A DNA stretch of 64,000 bases, taken from Methanosphaerula subterraneus (GTDB lineage: Archaea > Halobacteriota > Methanomicrobia > Methanomicrobiales > Methanospirillaceae). Made by a program: the position numbers and the translations under genes. The stretch is taken from NCBI RefSeq assembly GCF_052055875.1, contig NZ_CP170508.1, positions 1,240,001 through 1,304,000 on the forward strand, given 5' to 3'. Below are positions 1 through 11,217 of the stretch, one piece after another. The notes beneath the pieces are model-generated. The model saw only the letters and a list, made by a program, of their open reading frames with translations. It did not search any database and was not told the DNA's origin. Every line of letters starts with the position of its first letter. Positions within the stretch are counted from its first letter, which is position 1.

Positions 1-636
1 CTTGGTTCTGAAAATCTTCCGCAGGACTGGTACGTCCGGTACGAGGAAAAAGCCGCCCCCGGCACGGACATATCAGAGGTCTTCCTCAAGAGTGGGGAGG
101 AGAAGGCGATGGTCGTCGAGGCGATCCCACCGCACGATGTTACGGTGGGTGATTACCGGATCCCTCTTGTTATCGATTCGTCAGCGACATCCTATGCCGA
201 AAACCTGACGGCAAAGATCAAGGGCAGTTATGAACTCAAGGTATACGCTGACCAGTACCAGTATTCTGTGAACAAGGGAGACTCCCTCACCTTCAGTATC
301 CGTCTGACAAATACCGGCAATGCCGGAACCCTCACGAATGTCAGCACCGTCATATCTGCGCCGGACGGCTGGAACGCCGATATCTCTCCCGAAACTATCG
401 CCGGTATTCCCCCTGGAGAGTCCGCCACCGTGAAACTGCGGATCGTCCCCCCGGGAAACATTGTGGCAAGTGAGTACAAGGTCTCGGTGAAGGTGACCTC
501 TGACCAGACTGAGAAGAGCGATGATTTCCGGGTCGTCGTGCATGAACAGTCGCTCATCGCAATCTTCGGGATTGCCCTTCTCATGCTCATAGGAGGCGGG
601 GTGTATTACATGTTCAGGAAGTACAACCGTCGATGA
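1..636 (+). CDS. C-terminal part of a membrane-anchored NEW3-domain protein (5' end outside window)
   Basis: The reading frame is open from the first base, so the gene starts upstream of the window. The visible 211 residues contain a beta-rich domain of the NEW3 type (alpha-galactosidase-associated, seen in archaeal COG1470 membrane proteins): a stretch resembling 'FSIRLTNTGNAGTLTNV' followed by a 'PPGESATVKLRIVPP' type strand pair. A single hydrophobic helix at the C-terminus (IAIFGIALLMLIGGGVYYMF) is followed by basic residues KYNRR. That arrangement places the domain outside the cell and the short tail inside. The protein is probably a surface protein or a partner of an exporter. The substrate cannot be read from this fragment. 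Confidence 0.75.
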   Translation, partial: LGSENLPQDWYVRYEEKAAPGTDISEVFLKSGEEKAMVVEAIPPHDVTVGDYRIPLVIDSSATSYAENLTAKIKGSYELKVYADQYQYSVNKGDSLTFSIRLTNTGNAGTLTNVSTVISAPDGWNADISPETIAGIPPGESATVKLRIVPPGNIVASEYKVSVKVTSDQTEKSDDFRVVVHEQSLIAIFGIALLMLIGGGVYYMFRKYNRR

Positions 637-638
637 TC

Positions 639-652
639 ATTCTTTTTTTATT
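639..652 (+). terminator. T-rich terminator after the NEW3 protein
   Basis: An uninterrupted run of T residues begins about 8 bases after the stop codon, the usual form of an intrinsic archaeal terminator. It has no strong hairpin. It lies between two convergent genes. Confidence 0.4.
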
Positions 653-745
653 AGAGAGAAACAGCGTCCCCTCTGACCCCCTGGCCGAGATGAGCCGAAA
701 ACAGAGATAGGGAATAGTAAAATGAACCGGGTGAAATGCCCCGGT

Positions 746-2641
746 TCAGGTAGAGGTGATGTAATTGCCTCTGGTGACCTCTTCTGTCGTGCCGTCTGTG
801 TAGGTCAGTTTCACGTACGGACTGTAGGTGCCGGCCCATGGATAGAAGAACGTCGGCGTGGCCGCCCGCGAGTTCCAGGTGTTCCAGTGGGCCGGGTAGT
901 CAAACGACCACCAGGCCGACCGGATGATCTTGCCGGACGCCGGCATCACGGTGAACGTGAACGCGGAGCCGTGCGGAGCCGTTGCCGGAACGGCGACGAA
1001 GCTCGCCGGTCCCGTTGTCGGGGTTGGAGTCGTGGTGGTCGTAATCGGGATATCCCCCTGTGCGAACTCGACGTAGTCCAGGTTCAGGCGTTCGGACGGG
1101 AACGCGAGCTTGATCTGGTGCGTGCCGGCCGAAAGCGAGATCGGGAAGGCGAACGTGGTGAAGGTCGTGAACGAGCCGGTACTGCCGATCTGCACCGTGC
1201 CGAACTTCGTACCGTCGACATAGACGTCGACCACCTTGTTCCACGCGTCAGGGTTTGCGGCGTTGAACTGCGCGAGGTACTGGTCCGTGTTCGCGACCTG
1301 GACCGTGTAGATCAGGTACTCGCCAGCGCGGATCCACCCGACATTGTGAGACCCGATGCCGGCGGTATACTCGATGTCGACACCCTCGGACGTGCGGTAC
1401 GCGCCGCCCTCGTTCGCGAGGGACGTGTCAGCGTAGGATGCGTCGGCCACCCCGGTGCCGCTCATATCGAAGTTCTCTGCCTCGATCCGCCCGGGGATGG
1501 TGTTGCCGGAGCCGTAGGGGGTCGTCTGCGGCGTCCCCGAAATCTCAGTCGGTGACGGCGTGAACGTGGTTGTCGTCAACGTGACTATCGGTGTATCATT
1601 CACGTCCGATGTGGATGTCGGTGTTACATTCAGGGTCGTCGTGGATGTAGGGGTTGCAGTCATCGTCGGCGTGGATGTTGGGGGTACTGTCGGCGTCAGC
1701 GACGGCGTCGCTCCCTGTCTGAACATCTGGATCCGATGGTTCCAACTGTCGATGACATAAACAGTGCCCGCGCTGTCGACCGCGATGCCTGCGGGATGGT
1801 TGAATTGGCCATCCCCGGAGCCTTCGGTTCCCCACTTCGTGACGAACGTCCCGTTCGATGTGAACTTCTGGACCCGGTGGGCATAGGGTTCCGTGACATA
1901 GACGTAGCCCTCGCCGTCCACCGCGATACCCGCCGGGAGGTCGAACTGACCGTCGCCGGAGCCCGTGGTTCCCCACTCTCCGAGCAGGGTGCCGGTCGGC
2001 GTGAACTTCAGGATGCGGTTTCTCCTCAGATCGACCACATAGACGGTGCCCTCACTGTCGACCGCGATACCCGCCGGCTGACTGTACGTGACCTCATCGT
2101 CAAACGTCCGCCACTTCAAAACAAACGCCCCGTCCGATGTGAACTTCTGGATGCGGGGCCTGCTGCCCGCGTGAAAAATATCCGTGACATAGACGTTGCC
2201 CTCGCCGTCCACCGCAACATCATTGGGAGAGTAGAACTGGCCATCGGCGGTGCCCTCGGTCCCCCACTTCGTGATCAGGGTGCCGGTCGATGTGAACTTC
2301 AGGACGCGGAACGTCCCTGTTTCCGTGACGAAAACATTGCCTGCGCCGTCCACCACGATCCCCGAGAGACCATAGGAGTTGCCAGGCTCGGAGTCCCCGG
2401 TTCCCCACTCCGAAACAAACGTCCCGTCAGACGTGAACTTCTGGATCCGCTGGTTGCCCTGATCAGTCACGTAGACATTCCCGGCGCCATCCAACGCGAG
2501 GTCCGCGGGAAAGTTGAACTGGCCATCCTCGGAGCCGTCGGTCCCCCACTTCCCGGCGAAGACATAGGTCTCCTCAGCAGAGACGGTATGAACAACAGCA
2601 CACAGCAGCACCAGGAGAATTAAGAATGATACTGGTTTCAT
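746..2641 (-). CDS. Secreted NHL-repeat protein with carbohydrate-binding module and C-terminal PKD-like domain
   Basis: The 631-residue protein starts with a signal peptide (hydrophobic residues 4-22, cleavage near VSAEE). Six NHL repeats follow, about residues 25-305, each with the pattern GQF..P..IAVD..G.VYV.D....R.QKF...G, probably forming a six-bladed beta-propeller. A Thr/Pro-rich linker (about 305-375) leads to a CBM6-like domain (about 380-530, 'RIEAENFD' start, 'LNLDYVEF' end) and a final PKD-like beta domain (about 545-631, 'WWSFDYP'). There is no C-terminal membrane helix, so retention at the surface, if any, must be non-covalent. It probably binds polysaccharide or S-layer material. 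The same kind of sugar-binding module ends the beta-helix protein at 59142-60533. Confidence 0.85.
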   Translation of the reverse strand: MKPVSFLILLVLLCAVVHTVSAEETYVFAGKWGTDGSEDGQFNFPADLALDGAGNVYVTDQGNQRIQKFTSDGTFVSEWGTGDSEPGNSYGLSGIVVDGAGNVFVTETGTFRVLKFTSTGTLITKWGTEGTADGQFYSPNDVAVDGEGNVYVTDIFHAGSRPRIQKFTSDGAFVLKWRTFDDEVTYSQPAGIAVDSEGTVYVVDLRRNRILKFTPTGTLLGEWGTTGSGDGQFDLPAGIAVDGEGYVYVTEPYAHRVQKFTSNGTFVTKWGTEGSGDGQFNHPAGIAVDSAGTVYVIDSWNHRIQMFRQGATPSLTPTVPPTSTPTMTATPTSTTTLNVTPTSTSDVNDTPIVTLTTTTFTPSPTEISGTPQTTPYGSGNTIPGRIEAENFDMSGTGVADASYADTSLANEGGAYRTSEGVDIEYTAGIGSHNVGWIRAGEYLIYTVQVANTDQYLAQFNAANPDAWNKVVDVYVDGTKFGTVQIGSTGSFTTFTTFAFPISLSAGTHQIKLAFPSERLNLDYVEFAQGDIPITTTTTPTPTTGPASFVAVPATAPHGSAFTFTVMPASGKIIRSAWWSFDYPAHWNTWNSRAATPTFFYPWAGTYSPYVKLTYTDGTTEEVTRGNYITST

Positions 2642-2723
2642 AAATCGTGAATACCACGAGAGAGATGATGAGACTATCGGTCGGTCTCATGGGCGTCACC
2701 ATGCCGGCACCGGAGAGGGAAGG

Positions 2724-3629
2724 TTACATCGTATCTTCTGGACAGGTATATGATCTGCCCTTCAGTTTAAGGGTGGTACCAATCAGAGTACAACCGACCA
2801 GGATTATGATAACTCCAGAGATCATCATGAACAACGTAAGAATTGCATCGGGAATAACGAAAATTCCCACAGCGAGGAAGAGAGAGATGACAGCAATGAC
2901 AAACCTGCTGTAAAATCCCTCGAGAACAGCAGACTTTCCCTTTCTAACCCTGTTAAGCAGCATAAGTGCACTCGATAACATCCAGATACAGAGAACTGAA
3001 AGCAAAATAATATTCCAGATCATGATCGGAAATACAGAGAGAATCAGCCCTACGAATAAAATTGCTCCCCCAATGATAATTTTTTTCAGATCGGCAGTAT
3101 ACAGAGGACGCCATGTCATACCCCTGCCCATTGATACGAACCCGGCAATAATGACGATGAGCGGAAGAATTATCTGAAATATGCTGTAATAATCAAATTC
3201 TGGAGAGATGATGAAGGTTGATCCAAGGAAGAGGAGAAATATGCCAGAAAAAAGCCCATTCTTTAGAAATACCAGTTGATCCTTAATTATCCTTTCAGTA
3301 GTGTTCGACCTGCCTCGTGCCTCAGAGAAGAGCATTATCATCGTCTCAAAGATCATGAGAAAGAGAGGTGCATCATCGATCAGATGAAGAATTGGATGAA
3401 TTTTCGGATCATATCTGTCCAGATGAACCCGCCACTCGTTTTTGGTTTCATGAACATGGTATTGACCATTTCTGTAACTCGCGATGGTACCGGGAGTTGG
3501 AACATTGATCGGAGACCGCTTCCATGCATCACTCAACGGATCGGTTACATCCTCTTTTGATATCACCACTTCCCAGACACCATGATGAAGTTGCTCCAGA
3601 TAATCATCGATTGTAGGCATATTATTCAA
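2724..3629 (-). CDS. Integral membrane protein of unknown function (DUF308/HdeD-like membrane half)
   Basis: The 301-residue protein has a soluble N-terminal part of about 115 residues with no motif I recognise. It is followed by about six hydrophobic helices arranged in pairs (for example GIFLLFLGSTFII, IILPLIVIIAGFV, IIIGGAILFVGLIL, FVIAVISLFLAVGIFVI, ILTLFMMISGVIIILVG). Paired helices separated by short basic loops resemble DUF308/HdeD-type proteins, but I cannot confirm the family. Base composition is more AT-rich than the flanking genes. It stands alone between the NHL protein and a decayed region, so context gives no hint of function. Confidence 0.7.
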   Translation of the reverse strand: MNNMPTIDDYLEQLHHGVWEVVISKEDVTDPLSDAWKRSPINVPTPGTIASYRNGQYHVHETKNEWRVHLDRYDPKIHPILHLIDDAPLFLMIFETMIMLFSEARGRSNTTERIIKDQLVFLKNGLFSGIFLLFLGSTFIISPEFDYYSIFQIILPLIVIIAGFVSMGRGMTWRPLYTADLKKIIIGGAILFVGLILSVFPIMIWNIILLSVLCIWMLSSALMLLNRVRKGKSAVLEGFYSRFVIAVISLFLAVGIFVIPDAILTLFMMISGVIIILVGCTLIGTTLKLKGRSYTCPEDTM

Positions 3630-3775
3630 AGGGATGAAGAGACGTTCATCATGGTATGAGTGGTTGAAGGTATTCTATAAGAGATTCACTGTATAGACAC
3701 GTATTGATTGAGTTGATAATCGATATAAACATACCTTCTTCGGTTTCCAGCGCGTTATTACCATTATTGAATCCA

Positions 3776-4290
3776 AATGCAAGAATACTACTTTACGAGG
3801 AATTCTTTCAGCCTTGACAGCAAACAGAGAACCCTTCCTGGTATCGGATCATCAACCGGAAGCACTTCATCAAATACCCAGTCGAAGCCCTCGTACAGAA
3901 CAGTGCAAAACCGACCCTCATCCTCAACCTCGGTGCCGGCTTCTCCCCGCTCGCCCTCGAACTGTCGCCATTCCTGGGCGACCGCACCCGCTTCATCAAG
4001 ATGGACATGAGAAATCGGAACCACAAGCGCCAGATGTACGCCGAACTTGTTCCGGACCTGGGCGGGTTCATCTCCTGCATCGAGGCAGACATTACCGACA
4101 CGGCCTGCCAGGGGAGATTCTTCACAAAGAGAAAGGGGAGCCGGGACAGTATACTTATCTGCCGGCTGGCTCTCGTGTGCCGTGGCCGAACGCCAGACGT
4201 CCACAAGTCCCATTATGAGAGTGCCAGCGATCACAAAGGAACTCTCTTTTTCAAACAAAAAACATCCACTCGAAAAGAATTACTCGACGA
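3776..4290 (+). pseudogene. Remnant of a class I SAM-dependent methyltransferase
   Basis: In frame 2 from about 3818 to 4110 the translation contains HFIKYPVEALVQ, then LILNLGAGFSPLALEL, then FIKMDMRNRNHKRQMYAEL, then FISCIEADITDT. These look like the glycine-rich motif I, an acidic motif II and an aspartate-containing motif of a leucine-carboxyl-methyltransferase-like fold. The frame is closed by a stop at 3815-3817, there is no plausible start, and after about 4110 the similarity appears to continue in another frame before ending. I read this as a truncated, frameshifted gene. A 156-residue antisense frame (3788-4258) looks less protein-like. Only motif recognition supports the call. Confidence 0.5.
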
Positions 4291-4375
4291 ATAAGTGGAT
4301 ATCACGATGGCCCGGGCTGGAATATCTCCAATCGGTACCAAATAAAACACATTGAAAACAGCGATGAATAAGAAC

Positions 4376-4502
4376 GATACTGGCAACGCTGTATGGTTCC
4401 CGAGGACTCGCGTACCTCAGTACAGCATACGACGTAAACCGGCTTAACTTCTGGGTTCGGCATGGGTCCAGGTGTGTCCCGATTGCTATGGCCGCCAGTA
4501 CC
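4376..4502 (-). rRNA. rrf: 5S rRNA, distal copy
   Basis: The reverse complement gives an archaeal 5S rRNA of about 127 nt, with terminal complementary ends (GGTACTGGC and GCCAGTATC), the conserved CCCATGCCGAACCCAGAAGTTAAGC-type region (positions about 4430-4460) and a GGTACGCGAGTCCTCGGGA-type 3' half. It lies last in the operon and differs from the second copy mainly in the terminal stem. Confidence 0.9.
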
Positions 4503-4660
4503 GATGATGGATGATGATTAATAATAATAATTACGTAAAAATATCCCTTCGAAAAAAACCTGTCGACTGTACGAATGAACGGATATGAAGCGTTGTCACT
4601 CTCAAGAGAGAACAATACAAAAATTCATTGAAAACAGCATGCTTTTCGATGCATAAGAAG

Positions 4661-4787
4661 GGTAATAGCAGCGTATTATAGTTCCCGAGGACTCGCGTAC
4701 CTCAGTACAATATAGTACGTGAACTGGCTTAACTTCTGGGTTCGGAATGGGTCCAGGTGTTTCCCAGCTGCTATGGCCGCTATTACC
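4661..4787 (-). rRNA. rrf: 5S rRNA, proximal copy
   Basis: This is a second 5S rRNA of the same length as the distal copy, with compensated terminal stem GGTAATAGC / GCTATTACC and near-identical internal loops. It begins only four bases after the tRNA-Cys gene, as expected for an operon distal end. The 158-base spacer between the two copies repeats part of the sequence flanking the 5S (CATTGAAAACAGC occurs next to both). Confidence 0.92.
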
Positions 4788-4790
4788 CAA

Positions 4791-4862
4791 AGCCAAGGTC
4801 CGGATTTGAACCGGAGTGTAGCTGATCTGCAATCAGCCGCGTGGCCGCTCCGCCACCTTGGC
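4791..4862 (-). tRNA. tRNA-Cys (GCA)
   Basis: The reverse complement folds as a tRNA of 72 nt. The acceptor stem is GCCAAGG/CCTTGGC, and the anticodon stem GCTGA/TCAGC encloses loop TTGCAGA, giving anticodon GCA. The discriminator base is U, as expected for cysteine tRNA. The CCA end is not encoded. It sits between 23S and the first 5S and is likely co-transcribed. Confidence 0.95.
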
Positions 4863-4907
4863 AGCCGTGTGTATATTTTTATTACTCAGATTAGTAATAA
4901 AAATAAT

Positions 4908-4954
4908 GGTTTAGCACTCCAGATTTCGTCTGGGTTCAACTCAAGTTGCAAGTA

Positions 4955-4958
<4 letters not shown>
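4908..4958 (-). other. Pre-23S processing stem, 3' arm
   Basis: Positions 4908-4918 are exactly complementary to 7903-7913, and 4951-4958 are exactly complementary to 7866-7873, with partly matching sequence between (GGTTCAAC pairs with GTTGAACC). Together they form a long interrupted helix closing the 23S. This is the architecture of the bulge-helix-bulge substrate for archaeal tRNA-splicing endonuclease. Confidence 0.75.
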
Positions 4959-7865
<2,907 letters not shown>

Positions 7866-7870
<5 letters not shown>

Positions 7871-7913
7871 ACTCTTTGATGTTGAACCCATTTAACGTCC
7901 AGAGTGCTAAACC
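7866..7913 (-). other. Pre-23S processing stem, 5' arm
   Basis: This is the partner of the 4908-4958 arm. The segments CTAGTACT, GTTGAACCCA and AGTGCTAAACC (plus-strand reading) pair with the other arm, with unpaired bases between them that fit the bulges of a bulge-helix-bulge motif. Confidence 0.75.
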
Positions 7914-7985
7914 ATTACACGGCATCGTCAGGTCATTAACCTTCAGCCCTTCCCGGGAGATTCACATCTCCAGGTGCATCGAAAG

Positions 7986-8058
7986 TGGACTCAATAGGAT
8001 TTGAACCTATGGCCTCCACCCCACAAGGGTGGCGCTCTTCCAACTGAGCTATGAGCCC
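7986..8058 (-). tRNA. Spacer tRNA with alanine-type acceptor stem but UGU anticodon
   Basis: The reverse complement folds as a standard 73-nt tRNA: acceptor GGGCTCA/TGAGTCC with G3-U70 and discriminator A73; D stem GCTC/GAGC; anticodon stem CCACC/GGTGG with loop CTTGTGG; T stem ATAGG/CCTAT. G3-U70 plus A73 is the established alanine identity signature, and the 16S-23S spacer normally carries tRNA-Ala(UGC) in Euryarchaeota. Read strictly, the anticodon is UGU (threonine), and position 37 is G rather than the A expected for an ANN-reading tRNA. The true tRNA-Thr in this window (21512-21583) has a different acceptor and U73. Annotators may call it Thr or Ala. The sequence itself conflicts. Confidence 0.85.
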
Positions 8059-8079
8059 TCTGCTTTATTGACACTGGCT

Positions 8080-8106
8080 ATTTTGTGTTCTGTTCAGCAA
8101 CTGCCA
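8080..8106 (-). other. Pre-16S processing stem, 3' arm
   Basis: 8080-8086 (ATTTTGT) is complementary to 9643-9649, and 8099-8106 (AACTGCCA) to 9630-9637, enclosing the whole 16S gene. This is the expected helix for precursor 16S excision. Confidence 0.65.
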
Positions 8107-8117
8107 ACTCCAATTCA

Positions 8118-9586
<1,469 letters not shown>

Positions 9587-9629
9587 TAATTTGAAATACA
9601 CACAATACTATCTGAAATTTTAATGGAAT

Positions 9630-9649
9630 TGGCAGTTACTAAACAAAAT
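9630..9649 (-). other. Pre-16S processing stem, 5' arm
   Basis: This is the partner of the 8080-8106 arm. It lies about 45 nt upstream of the mature 16S 5' end and about 150 nt downstream of the proximal predicted transcription start. Confidence 0.65.
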
Positions 9650-9792
9650 TCCACATTGCCAGTATCAATGTCAGAACCGAAACCGATCTCGTCGGTCGAA
9701 TCGATTCTCCATCACAGAGGGTAATATCCTATTGTATTACCGTAAACTATCTGCACACTTGCACAGACGTTTGCTCGCTGTCGTTGTTTGTT

Positions 9793-9835
9793 ACAACGCG
9801 AGATACTTATGTTGGACGCCGGCACATATATACCT
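9793..9835 (-). promoter_or_regulatory. rRNA operon promoter, proximal copy
   Basis: On the minus strand a TATA box (GGTATATATG, 9825-9834) precedes a 27-bp element (9793-9819, GCGTCCAACATAAGTATCTC then GCGTTGT) that is repeated almost unchanged 110 and 220 bp upstream. A start about 25 nt below the TATA box would fall near 9803, inside the conserved element, leaving a leader of about 215 nt before 16S. Confidence 0.75.
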
Positions 9836-9902
9836 TGCTACAGGCCCGATTCATCGAATCGGACGAGAGCATTCGTCCCCCACAACCACTCGTGTCGACT
9901 TC

Positions 9903-9946
9903 GCAACGCGAGATACTTATGTTGAACGCAGGTGCATATATACTTT
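9903..9946 (-). promoter_or_regulatory. rRNA operon promoter, middle copy
   Basis: This is the same element as the proximal copy, offset by exactly 110 bp (GAGATACTTATGTT at 9910-9923, plus-strand reading), with TATA box AAGTATATATG (9935-9945 in reverse complement). The segment between copies carries a short hairpin-forming repeat CCGATTC...GAATCGG. Confidence 0.75.
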
Positions 9947-10012
9947 ACTGCAAAACCGGATTCTAGGAATCGGATTTGGAGAAAATCCACCACAATCACT
10001 CGGGTTGATGAT

Positions 10013-10056
10013 ACAACGCGAGATACTTATGTTGGACGCAGGCCTTAATAAACCTT
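10013..10056 (-). promoter_or_regulatory. rRNA operon promoter, distal copy
   Basis: The third copy of the initiation element, again at a 110-bp offset, has a weaker TATA-like box (GGTTTATTAAGG, 10043-10054 in reverse complement). It may be the least active or most regulated of the three. Confidence 0.65.
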
Positions 10057-10500
10057 GTCCACATCCACCATCAGAACCAACCTGATCCATGACCAGGCCG
10101 CTTGGTTCTTCACCATAGTTGGATATCAGCATTGCACCCGGCTCTATATAATCCTTGACCAGAATTTACCAGAATCAATTGCATAATGATCGAAAATCCA
10201 GTTATTTTTTCCAAAAATTCTCCACAATCGCGCAGATTTTATGGAATTCCAGAGACCTTCACAATCATTTCAGAAGACCTGCCACACCAGGAAGAACCGG
10301 GGCCGGCGATCGAACTGTACCGATTGCGCGCACCATGACGCGGCAAAATCAGAAAAATATCGTAAATTATTTGAGAAATTGCACTCTGGCGAACCCCTGA
10401 TAATCTGCAATCCGAACATCAGGATTTCCTGGGCGGCACCCCCAAGCAACCGGGAAAAATGGTGCACGCGCAGATCCGGAACCAGGTGAACAGACCGACC
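10057..10500. other. Intergenic region upstream of the rRNA promoters; no gene seen
   Basis: About 440 bases between the distal rRNA promoter and the scpA stop. Short open frames exist but have no start signals or recognisable products. The stretch is AT-richer in its first half. I see nothing that can be annotated. Confidence 0.5.
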
Positions 10501-11217
10501 TCAGTCCCCGTCCCCATACGGCATGATGCAGATCGCGCCGAAGAAATCCGATTGAACGAGGGCAACCATCCCGTCCAGCATCAGAAAGAGGAGCGGGATG
10601 TAGACATCGGCCACATTCCATCCCATCTCGACGGCCAGATCCTCAACCGTCAGCACCCGCCCCTCAGCGAAGGACTCCGTGCACCACTCCAGCACAAGCA
10701 CGGCTGCATCCCGGTACCCCTCATCATGAGCGATCCCGACCACATCCTCCGCCGTGATCATCTGCCGTTCACCGATCGTCCGGGACCGCTGCCTCCGCCG
10801 CTCGTCCTTCTCCAGGTAACGGAGAGCCGTGATCAGTTCAAAGAGCGTCTCCGGCCGTTTCCGCAGATGCTTTCGCTCGAGCCGGCGCTTGATCTCCCGT
10901 TCGAGCAGATCGATCGGACTGTCGGCAATCGATGTCGCACAGTCCATATCCCAGTCAGGCACCTCCTCCTCGTCGGCGATCTCCTCGATGAACTCCTCTT
11001 CGCCATCATCATCAGGAATCCCAAAACATTCGGATTTAATCCGGAGGAGAAGAGACGCATAGAAGAGGGCCCTGCCCGATACCCGCAGGTCCATCTCCTT
11101 TCGCCGTTCCAGTTCTGAAAAGAACCGGTCGGTCACCTCGACGATATCGATCTTCCAGGGATCGATCTCGCCCCGCTCGGCGAGCTGGACAAGGATCTCG
11201 ATCGGGTCCTCAGACAT
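10501..11217 (-). CDS. scpA: Segregation and condensation protein A (kleisin)
   Basis: The 238-residue protein is the kleisin partner of SMC, bridging the SMC head domains for chromosome condensation. The N-terminal pattern 'PIEILVQLAERGEIDPWKID' followed by 'LRVSGRALFYASLLLRIKS' is characteristic of the ScpA family. An acidic linker (about residues 70-95) and a helical C-terminal half ending in a winged-helix-like segment (about 165-230) follow. Its start overlaps the smc stop by 8 bases, so the two are probably translationally coupled. No scpB is visible in the window. Confidence 0.9.
   Translation of the reverse strand: MSEDPIEILVQLAERGEIDPWKIDIVEVTDRFFSELERRKEMDLRVSGRALFYASLLLRIKSECFGIPDDDGEEEFIEEIADEEEVPDWDMDCATSIADSPIDLLEREIKRRLERKHLRKRPETLFELITALRYLEKDERRRQRSRTIGERQMITAEDVVGIAHDEGYRDAAVLVLEWCTESFAEGRVLTVEDLAVEMGWNVADVYIPLLFLMLDGMVALVQSDFFGAICIMPYGDGD

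Noticed and set aside
2647..2913. 88-codon plus-strand frame opposite the end of the membrane protein gene
   Set aside because: It overlaps the better supported minus-strand membrane protein and lacks a convincing start.
3788..4258. 156-codon minus-strand frame over the methyltransferase remnant
   Set aside because: Its start resembles a signal peptide, but the body lacks any motif, whereas the plus frame 2 shows a clear SAM-binding motif.
9793..10056. Could the three repeats be a small CRISPR array?
   Set aside because: The repeats are 27 bp at a 110-bp period with TATA boxes attached, only three copies exist, the intervening DNA is not spacer-sized, and they precede rRNA. Promoter array fits better.
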